This document shows positions 1 to 5,025 of a DNA stretch of 6,806 nt, piece by piece; positions within the stretch are counted from its first letter, which is position 1, and every line of letters begins with the position of its first letter. The stretch covers positions 1 through 6,806 of the forward strand of contig JAFDVT010000166.1 of NCBI GenBank assembly GCA_018268875.1, given 5' to 3'. Source of the stretch: Acidobacteriota bacterium (lineage in GTDB: Bacteria; Acidobacteriota; Terriglobia; Bryobacterales; Bryobacteraceae). A program made the translations under genes and the position numbers. The notes below the pieces were generated by a model. The model was given only the letters and a program-made list of their open reading frames with translations, was not told where the DNA came from and ran no database searches.

Positions 1-1011
1 CCGTTCCGCGCGCAGCGGCACAAAATCCAGCCCGAACGCATTCGCCGCCGATCTCGTGGCCAAGCAGCAATCGGCGTCGCCCGTGTGAACCAGGTACGCG
101 GCCGCCAGATGTCCATAGGCGATCCGCTCATAGCCGCCCACCTTCGCCGCCGGAACCTGCGCGTCCTTCAGCATGCGGTCGAGTAGCGACCGGCTACCCG
201 AGCCCGGTTCGCGGTTGATGAACCGCACGCCGCGATGCGCGAGCGCCGCCACCGTCTTGATGCCCAGCGGATTGCCCGGCGCCGTCACCAGTCCTTCTTC
301 CCAGCGTGCGAAGTTCACCACGGCGAAGTCTTCTCCAGGCCAGTGGCGCTTGAGGTAGGGCAGGTTGAACTCGCCCGTTTCGGCGTCCTCGATATGCGCC
401 CCCGCAATGTGGACCTTGCCCTGTTGCAGCCATTTCAGCGCCAGCTTGCTCGACGCCGGCGCGCTGACAATTTCCAGCCCGCCTTCGCTTTTCCTCTCCG
501 CCATCCGCGCCACAAGACCCGACGCCGGATCGCAACCCGCAATCGCGATTCGACGCTGCACGGCGGTCCCGGGTTCGTCCTGCGGCGGGAACGGCGACAG
601 CGAAGCCTGCTGCCCATCGCCGCGCGTTGCCTTCGACGCCGCAATCATCACGCCGTCGGCTTCGGGGATCTGGTACGGCACCGCTTGCACGGGCACGCCG
701 ACAAGCCTGTCGCCCACGCGGCACAACCGCACCGGCAAACCTTTCGCCGTGGGCAGCGCGCTCAAAACCTCAAACGGAACCGGCTGCGGGCGGACCTGCG
801 AAGACGGTTCCGCGCCGCCGAGCGAAAACAGTTGCTCGACCGGCACCTCGAGTTCCCTCGCCAGCCGCAGCGTGACTTCCGTATTCGGCACATACGATCC
901 GGCCTCGATCGCGTAGATGGTTTGGCGGCTCACGCCGGCCCGCCGAGCCAGGTCCGCCGCTGCAACACCGCGAGCCTTGCGAACGGCGCTCAAATGATTG
1001 CGAAGTTCCAT
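1..1011 (-). CDS. XRE-type HTH regulator fused to a PBP-like (molybdate-binding-like) domain, 3' end missing
   Basis: Reads open from an ATG at 1011 to the left edge, giving 337 residues with no stop, so the C-terminus is outside the window. Residues about 4-62 form an XRE/Cro-type helix-turn-helix: AADLARRAGVSRQTIYAIEAG is followed by P42 and a typical LARELEVPVEQLF ending. After a linker, residues about 153-337 match the PBP-like domain family (PF12727), a periplasmic-binding-protein fold related to molybdate-binding domains. Visible family motifs are HIAGAHI near 201, the GLVTAPGNP block near 240-248, NREPGSGSRSLLD at 266-278, GHLAAAYLVHTGDAD near 300-314, and GLDFVPL at 327-333. The likely role is a cytoplasmic, ligand-sensing transcription factor, with molybdate/tungstate or a molybdopterin-related anion as ligand (inferred from the family and from the upstream neighbour). 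Its start lies 7 bases after the stop of the sulfite-oxidase-fold gene, so the two are probably co-transcribed. Upstream is only an A-rich AAAAAGAAC, a weak ribosome site that fits translational coupling. About 30-50 residues are probably missing. Confidence 0.88.
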   Translation of the reverse strand, partial: MELRNHLSAVRKARGVAAADLARRAGVSRQTIYAIEAGSYVPNTEVTLRLARELEVPVEQLFSLGGAEPSSQVRPQPVPFEVLSALPTAKGLPVRLCRVGDRLVGVPVQAVPYQIPEADGVMIAASKATRGDGQQASLSPFPPQDEPGTAVQRRIAIAGCDPASGLVARMAERKSEGGLEIVSAPASSKLALKWLQQGKVHIAGAHIEDAETGEFNLPYLKRHWPGEDFAVVNFARWEEGLVTAPGNPLGIKTVAALAHRGVRFINREPGSGSRSLLDRMLKDAQVPAAKVGGYERIAYGHLAAAYLVHTGDADCCLATRSAANAFGLDFVPLRAER

Positions 1012-1018
1012 GTTCTTT

Positions 1019-1495
1019 TTAAGGCCGCAGCCGCACCACTTCGATTTTGGCGAGCATCCGCACCGACCGCGCGCCGCGTTTGTCCTTCGGCGCCACCAGC
1101 CGGAACGGACCGTGCGCGCCCGTCAAGGGCTTTCCATCCGCCGAATCGGCCACCAGCACCTGGTTATCCGTGAACATCGGATCGACTTCGGCCAGCGAAT
1201 AAACAGCCTGGTACCCGTCGGTGGCGGAAACCAGCAGATAGCTCGCAAGCGCTTTGCCGCGCAGTTCCGAGCCGCCTGGCGCGCCCGCCTTCTTGAGCAA
1301 TTCATGCAGCCACACGCCTTCATAGCGAACCGTGATGCCGTCGTTACTGGTCTCGACGCTCGCCCGCGGGAGCTTCGCGAGATCCGCAGCTTGCAGCACC
1401 AACGGCGACTTCACCGCGCCTTCGATGCGAAGCTCCTGAGCCTGCGAAACGCCCAGAAAGAATATCCCTAAAATCAGACAGCGTCGCGTATACAT
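1019..1495 (-). CDS. Small exported molybdopterin-dependent oxidoreductase-like protein (SUOX fold)
   Basis: The product is 158 residues. A signal peptide covers about residues 1-19 (TRR charged start, LILGIFFLGV core, probable cleavage after SQA), so the mature protein should be periplasmic. The rest matches the sulfite oxidase/YedY molybdopterin-binding fold (PF00174): RYEGVWLHELLKKAG at 58-71, LLVSATDGYQAVYSLAEV at 87-104, and the C-terminal block DGKPLTGAHGPFRLVAPKD...SVRMLAKIEV at 120-153. It is far shorter than catalytic sulfite oxidases. Its only cysteine is C6 in the signal peptide, so the usual Mo-ligating cysteine is absent; it may bind cofactor differently, or be a non-catalytic relative. 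I chose the ATG at 1495 over the TTG at 1531 because the longer start would put 12 residues before the signal peptide and overlap the terminator and promoter. It precedes the HTH/PBP-like regulator by 7 bases, consistent with a molybdenum-linked operon. No clear Shine-Dalgarno is seen. Confidence 0.85.
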   Translation of the reverse strand: MYTRRCLILGIFFLGVSQAQELRIEGAVKSPLVLQAADLAKLPRASVETSNDGITVRYEGVWLHELLKKAGAPGGSELRGKALASYLLVSATDGYQAVYSLAEVDPMFTDNQVLVADSADGKPLTGAHGPFRLVAPKDKRGARSVRMLAKIEVVRLRP

Positions 1496-1502
1496 GACAG
1501 TT

Positions 1503-1531
1503 TGTATCCGCAGTGTATCGCGCCCCGCCAA
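1503..1531 (-). promoter_or_regulatory. Putative sigma70-type promoter of the SUOX-fold/regulator operon
   Basis: On the minus strand TTGGCG (1526-1531) and GATACA (1503-1508) are separated by exactly 17 bases. The -35 matches consensus at 4 of 6 positions and the -10 at 3 of 6. Transcription would start around 1496, at or next to the ATG at 1495, which would make the message leaderless or nearly so. It sits directly after the terminator of the upstream gene, where a promoter is expected. The match is modest and unproven. Confidence 0.35.
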
Positions 1532-1565
1532 AAGAAAACGGGCGGCGATTGTGAGTCGCCGCCCG
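1530..1565 (-). terminator. Rho-independent terminator of the OmpA/Ig-like gene
   Basis: A perfect 10-bp GC-rich stem (1539-1548 pairs with 1556-1565) with a 7-base loop is followed on the minus strand by TTTTCTTTT (1530-1538). It begins 32 bases past the stop codon of the large envelope gene at 1598. The polarity of the T-tract shows it serves the minus strand. It insulates the SUOX-fold operon from the upstream gene. Confidence 0.92.
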
Positions 1566-1597
1566 AGGTTCGTTCCACTGTCAGAACGTTCGAGGTT

Positions 1598-4500
1598 TTA
1601 TGGAATCGGCTGTTTGACCAACCGAACCACGATCTGATTGCGAGCCGTACGGCCCTTGCTGTCGGTGACGTCCAGGTAGAACAGATAGTCCTGGGCGAGT
1701 TGATTCAGCTGCACGATCGTAACCGACGACGTCGGCGACAGGATCGCAGCCTGCGTGTTCGGGCTGGACCAGCGGTACGACAGCGGGGTGTCACCCGACG
1801 GGCTGGTGCTGAGCGAGCCATCCAGCGTGATCTGGCGAACCACCGTTTCGAGCACTGGGCCGTTGCGGATGTTGACGATCGGAATGTTCGGATCCGGACC
1901 CGGAGGTACGACTTCCGGCGTCACCTGAACCGTCAGCGATTGGGTCACGGTCTGCCCGTTCCGGCCGGTCGCCGTGCAGGTGTACGTGGTGTTTTCACGC
2001 GGGTACACCAGCGTCTGCGCCGTGATGTTCTGGCCGTTGTTGGGCTGGATGTTGATCGACACCGCGTTATCCGCAAGGCAGGTCAACAACACCTGCGCGC
2101 CGGGACGCGGCGACACAGGCGGATTGGCCGTAAACGACGTGATGCGAACACCCGGATTCACGAACACCGTCGCGGTGGCGGTGGTGCTGCCAGCGCTGTT
2201 GGTAGCGGTCAGAGTATATGTGGTCGTGGCATTCGGGCTCACCGCGCGAGCACCGTTCAGTTCCGAAGAACCCAGCGTCGAAATGGTCACCGTGGTTGCG
2301 CCTTCGGTCTGCCATTCGAGCGTGGAACTCTGGCCCTGGTCGATGGTCGCCGGCGTAGCGGTGAAGCGAACGACGCGCGGCAGACCCACGGCGGTGTTCA
2401 CCGAAACCGTGGTGCTGCAGGTGGCCGTCTGGCCGCCCACGCCCGTCGCGATCACGCGGTAGGTGGTCGTCGTAGCCGGCGACACGGTAACCGTGCCGTT
2501 CGGCGCCACGGTACCCACGCCCGGCTCGATGGTGACCGAGGTCGCGTTCTGCGTCAGGTACGAAATCGTGGACGATTCACCCGCCACAATGTTGGTTGGC
2601 GTCGCAAAGCAGCTAACCACGCGGGTTTCCGGACGATCCACCGTAATGGTCACCGACGAACTCGCTTCGCTGGTCTTGTTCTTCGCGGTCAGCGTGTAGG
2701 TGATGTTTTCGTTGACGATCACCGACGAGCGCCCTTCGAGCGCCACCTTGCCGAGGCTCGGCGAGATGGACACCTCGTCCGCGCCAACAACCTTCCACTG
2801 CAGTTCCGAACTGGCGCCTTGTGCGACACGAGTCGGATTGGCGATGAAGAACAGGATCTGCACACGGTCCTCGCTGCGCGACGTGACGCGAACACGCGCC
2901 GAAGCCGTAAGGCCGGACGTGTTGCGAACCGTCAGCCGGAAGCCGTACATCTCGCCGGCCGCCGCGTTGAACGTCGTGTTCACAGAAGTCGGCGACGACA
3001 GCGACACCGCCGGTCCCGTTTCCTGTACCCATTGATAGGTCAACTGCTCGCCGTTCGGATCGTACGAATTCGACCCGTCCAGGCGAACCATGCCCGCCGG
3101 AACGCCAATCTGATCGGGACCCGCGTCGGCCACAGGCGGCTGCAGCGGACCCGTGCGAACCGTGCGATTCAAGAGTTCATAACGAACGCGCGGAACATCC
3201 ACCGGAACGGGCTTGCCCGAAGCCAGGAAGTTCTTCGGCCGCATCAGGTTGCCCCACTGCACACCGAACACCGCCCGGCCGGTGGATCCGTTGCGTCCCA
3301 TGAACGTCTCGTTCACGCCGCCTTCCACGGTAAAGCCGATCTTCTCGCTCACCGGGAACACAAAGCGCAGCGTGCCGCCCATACGATCCGACGATCCGTA
3401 CGCCTTCAGATAACCGATGTTGCCTTCCGCATACGTGTTGCCTACGAGGCCAACCACGCCGCTGACGCCAGCCTGGTCGACAACGCGCAGGTAATCTTCG
3501 CGCATCAGGTTCGCCGCGGTCATGCCGTTGGCCAGAATGACGTTGGCGCGGTTCACCACCGCTTCGTCCATAAACGCCTTGGTGCCGAACACGCCGATGC
3601 GGCCGCGTCCGAACAGATAGTCCGCCGTAAATGCGGCCTGGCCCAGCGTACCGCCGCTCGCCATGCCGCGCAGATTGACATGCTTGAACGAACTGAACAA
3701 GCTGCCCTGAAAACGCCCGATGCGGTTCACAAGACCGATGTCGAACTGGCCTTCGCGCTGCGTCTGGTAGTACAGGTATTCGCCCTGTGCCTGCACCGCG
3801 AAATTGTCGCCCAGGTAGGAGAAGTACCGTCCGCGGCCGCTAAACGTCGCATGCCCGTTCGAATCCGGACCGACGTTGATGCCAAGCAGCGAGAACTTGC
3901 TCGAAAGCGGATTGCCAGAGAAGTTCGAAGGACGATTGTCGACCGGACCTCCCAGTCCAACCTGCCCGCTACCGGAACCGGAACTGGCGCTCGAACCAGT
4001 GCCCAGGCCGGAACCCGGACCGCCCGGCCCGGTCAATCCCGCCGCGCCGATGCCGCCGCTACCGGCCGTGCCATCGGGATTCAGACCCAGCTTTTGCATG
4101 ATCGCCGCATGCTGGCTCTTCATCGCGTCCATATCGCGCTGCAGTTGCGCATTCTTGTCCTGCAGATCCTTCAACCGCGTCAGGATCTCGTCGAGAAGGT
4201 CCAGCCGCTTCAGTACGTCGTTGCAGCAATCCTTCATCGCGCCGCTTGCGACCTGATCCTTCATGCCGCGAACCGCGTCGGCGGCTCCACCGGCGGCGAT
4301 TGTCTTGCCGTTCCCGTCCACCACCGTAACGGTCACGCGGCGATTGATCCAGCGTGCTTCGTCGGTACGGCTATAAAACGGCTTCTCATTCTTCGCCTCG
4401 GGGTCCCTCTCGCCCTTCGAAGCGATCTGAATCTGATTGTTCGCGGCGCCGTACTTGACTAGAAAGTCTTTTACCGAGGCGGCCCGCTTGTTTCCAAGCT

Positions 4501-4780
4501 CGTTGTTGAACTGGTTGGAACCGATGGCGTCGGTGTGGCCATCCAGACGCACACGATAGGCCGGGTTGCCCTTTAACAGCTCTGCAATGCGCAGCAGGCT
4601 GGGGAACCCATCGGTCAGGACGGCCGAATTGAACTCAAAATTGATCTCTTCCCAATCATCTTTCGTGACGCCAGCTGGGGGCTGGGAGACGCCTGCCGAG
4701 GACTGCCCAAATGCGCTAATGGAGGCAGCCATCACAAACAGGAGCGGCAACGAGAGCCGCTTCGCGTTGATCTGTGTCAT
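1598..4780 (-). CDS. Large envelope protein: N-terminal OmpA domain, coiled coil, beta-rich region, PKD and Ig-like repeats
   Basis: The product is 1060 residues. A signal peptide spans about 1-25 (KRLSLPLLFVMAASISAFG|Q). Residues about 41-155 are an OmpA-like peptidoglycan-binding domain: INFEFNSAVL at 46-55, GHTD at 81-84, NNELGNKRAASV at 92-103, and a C-terminal NRRVTVTV strand. D84 and R99 stand 15 residues apart, as do the diaminopimelate-binding Asp and Arg of Acinetobacter OmpA. Residues about 180-232 look like a coiled coil (with adjacent C185-C186), then a Gly/Ser/Pro linker at 237-282. Residues about 285-540 alternate aromatic and small residues in strand-like patterns and may form an outer-membrane barrel; this part has no family I can name. 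A PKD-like domain (ADAGPDQ, LDGSNSYDPNG, YQWVQ) lies at about 548-635, four Ig-like repeats at about 640-955, and a last PKD-like domain at about 965-1055. The role is probably a cell-wall-anchored surface or adhesion/structural protein. I chose the ATG at 4780 because GGAG sits 7 bases upstream and the signal peptide follows at once; an upstream ATG at 4894 adds 38 residues with no export character. Confidence 0.9.
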   Translation of the reverse strand: MTQINAKRLSLPLLFVMAASISAFGQSSAGVSQPPAGVTKDDWEEINFEFNSAVLTDGFPSLLRIAELLKGNPAYRVRLDGHTDAIGSNQFNNELGNKRAASVKDFLVKYGAANNQIQIASKGERDPEAKNEKPFYSRTDEARWINRRVTVTVVDGNGKTIAAGGAADAVRGMKDQVASGAMKDCCNDVLKRLDLLDEILTRLKDLQDKNAQLQRDMDAMKSQHAAIMQKLGLNPDGTAGSGGIGAAGLTGPGGPGSGLGTGSSASSGSGSGQVGLGGPVDNRPSNFSGNPLSSKFSLLGINVGPDSNGHATFSGRGRYFSYLGDNFAVQAQGEYLYYQTQREGQFDIGLVNRIGRFQGSLFSSFKHVNLRGMASGGTLGQAAFTADYLFGRGRIGVFGTKAFMDEAVVNRANVILANGMTAANLMREDYLRVVDQAGVSGVVGLVGNTYAEGNIGYLKAYGSSDRMGGTLRFVFPVSEKIGFTVEGGVNETFMGRNGSTGRAVFGVQWGNLMRPKNFLASGKPVPVDVPRVRYELLNRTVRTGPLQPPVADAGPDQIGVPAGMVRLDGSNSYDPNGEQLTYQWVQETGPAVSLSSPTSVNTTFNAAAGEMYGFRLTVRNTSGLTASARVRVTSRSEDRVQILFFIANPTRVAQGASSELQWKVVGADEVSISPSLGKVALEGRSSVIVNENITYTLTAKNKTSEASSSVTITVDRPETRVVSCFATPTNIVAGESSTISYLTQNATSVTIEPGVGTVAPNGTVTVSPATTTTYRVIATGVGGQTATCSTTVSVNTAVGLPRVVRFTATPATIDQGQSSTLEWQTEGATTVTISTLGSSELNGARAVSPNATTTYTLTATNSAGSTTATATVFVNPGVRITSFTANPPVSPRPGAQVLLTCLADNAVSINIQPNNGQNITAQTLVYPRENTTYTCTATGRNGQTVTQSLTVQVTPEVVPPGPDPNIPIVNIRNGPVLETVVRQITLDGSLSTSPSGDTPLSYRWSSPNTQAAILSPTSSVTIVQLNQLAQDYLFYLDVTDSKGRTARNQIVVRLVKQPIP
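1916..2863 (-). repeat. Four tandem Ig-like repeats coded within the envelope gene
   Basis: Residues about 640-715, 719-795, 802-875 and 878-955 share one pattern: F-x-A-x-P near the start, G-x-S/A-x-x-L then an aromatic strand, VTI/VSI near the middle, TTTYTLTAT or a variant, then a final TVxV strand. Repeat 2 holds C724 and C788, and repeat 4 holds C901 and C935, while repeats 1 and 3 have no cysteine. The fold is typical of stalk or adhesion segments of secreted bacterial proteins. The repeats are diverged at DNA level, so they are old duplications. Confidence 0.8.
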
Positions 4781-4787
4781 TTTTCTA

Positions 4788-4791
4788 CTCC
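4788..4791 (-). promoter_or_regulatory. Ribosome binding site fixing the start of the envelope gene
   Basis: Minus-strand GGAG is followed by seven bases (TAGAAAA) and then the ATG at 4780. This is the clearest Shine-Dalgarno in the window and decides between this start and the upstream in-frame ATG at 4894. Confidence 0.75.
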
Positions 4792-4812
4792 GGAAACTCC
4801 CGGCCGTAGCAA

Positions 4813-4827
4813 CACAGTGAGACTGTG
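4813..4827. repeat. Dyad CACAGT-GAG-ACTGTG in the leader of the envelope gene
   Basis: A perfect 6-bp inverted repeat with a 3-base centre lies 21 bases upstream of the GGAG. It is near the 5' end of the transcript predicted from the promoter at 4838-4867, so it could be an mRNA hairpin or a DNA operator. The stem is short and function is not shown. Confidence 0.5.
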
Positions 4828-4837
4828 ACGTGTACGG

Positions 4838-4867
4838 GTCATAGGGACCTCCGATGCAATTTGTGAA
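4838..4867 (-). promoter_or_regulatory. Putative promoter of the envelope gene
   Basis: Minus-strand TTCACA (4862-4867, 5 of 6 to the -35 consensus) and TATGAC (4838-4843, 4 of 6 to the -10) are 18 bases apart. Transcription would start near 4831, giving a leader of about 50 bases before the ATG at 4780. The -35 box lies inside the left arm of the inverted repeat at 4861-4900, so a factor bound there could block or assist polymerase. Confidence 0.4.
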
Positions 4868-4900
4868 CCAATTCCAAAAATGGAAGTCATTCATTCACAA
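4861..4900. repeat. Nested inverted repeat over the envelope-gene promoter
   Basis: The outer arms are TTGTGAA (4861-4867) and TTCACAA (4894-4900), an exact 7-bp pair. Inside are TTCCA (4872-4876) and TGGAA (4881-4885), an exact 5-bp pair around AAAA. The outer half-site centres are 33 bp apart, close to three helical turns. The arms resemble TGTGA/TCACA half-sites of CRP-family proteins, but the spacing is not that of a CRP site. It may be an operator; if transcribed it could fold into an interrupted hairpin. Confidence 0.5.
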
Positions 4901-4909
4901 CGGTGCCTC

Positions 4910-4981
4910 GGGGCACAAAACTACCCACCTTGCGACACAATGCCCAATTCTGGGGCACACCGGGAAAAATTTACCCACCTT
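4910..4981. repeat. Two copies of a GGGGCACA...TACCCACCTT element upstream of metY
   Basis: GGGGCACA occurs at 4910-4917 and 4952-4959, and TACCCACCTT at 4922-4931 and 4972-4981. The gap between the two halves is 4 bases in the first copy and 12 in the second. The TACCCACCTT copies are 50 bp apart, near five helical turns. Each GGGGCACA also closes a short dyad: GTGCC/GGCAC at 4903-4916 and TGCCC/GGGCA at 4941-4957. The second copy ends 30 bases before the putative metY -10 box. Likely binding sites for a regulator of metY, the divergent envelope gene, or both (inference). Confidence 0.5.
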
Positions 4982-5011
4982 AACGAAAAAGTTCCGCTGC
5001 CGCCCGCATAG

Positions 5012-5017
5012 GATAAT
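5012..5017 (+). promoter_or_regulatory. metY: Putative -10 box of metY
   Basis: GATAAT matches the -10 consensus at 5 of 6 positions and ends 8 bases before the ATG at 5026, so transcription would begin almost at the start codon. No good -35 box lies 16-18 bases upstream, which would fit activator-dependent initiation from the repeat element ending at 4981. An alternative reading is that AGGA at 5010-5013 or GGA at 5020-5022 is a weak ribosome site and the promoter is further upstream. Confidence 0.35.
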
Positions 5018-5025
5018 GTGGATCT

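Noticed and set aside
194..724. Minus-strand 176-codon frame inside the regulator
   Set aside because: It is in a different frame from the HTH/PBP-like coding sequence, and the motifs are in the other frame.
235..1173. Plus-strand open frame of 312 codons over the regulator and SUOX-fold genes
   Set aside because: It is Arg-rich with no motif, crosses two well-supported minus-strand genes, and has no ribosome site.
1598..1627. PEP-CTERM or similar sorting tail on the envelope protein, given the nearby EpsI gene
   Set aside because: The C-terminus ends VVRLVKQPIP, with no PEP motif, hydrophobic helix or basic tail.
1502..4462. A 986-codon open frame on the plus strand opposite the envelope gene
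   Set aside because: The product is rich in Arg and His with no domain, signal or repeat pattern. It is the expected shadow of a GC-rich gene with strong third-position bias, and the minus strand carries recognisable domains throughout.
4781..4894. N-terminal extension of the envelope protein from the ATG at 4894
   Set aside because: The added 38 residues are not export-like and would put the signal peptide internally. A clear GGAG precedes the ATG at 4780, and the putative promoter lies inside the extension.
4861..4900. CRP/FNR-type binding site
   Set aside because: The TGTGA and TCACA half-sites exist but are 28 bases apart, not 6.
4910..4981. CRISPR-like array
   Set aside because: There are only two short copies with unequal internal spacing and no cas genes.
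4901..5025. SAM riboswitch upstream of metY
   Set aside because: I see no multi-stem SAM-I or SAM-II core, and the likely -10 box is too close to the ATG to leave room for a leader RNA.
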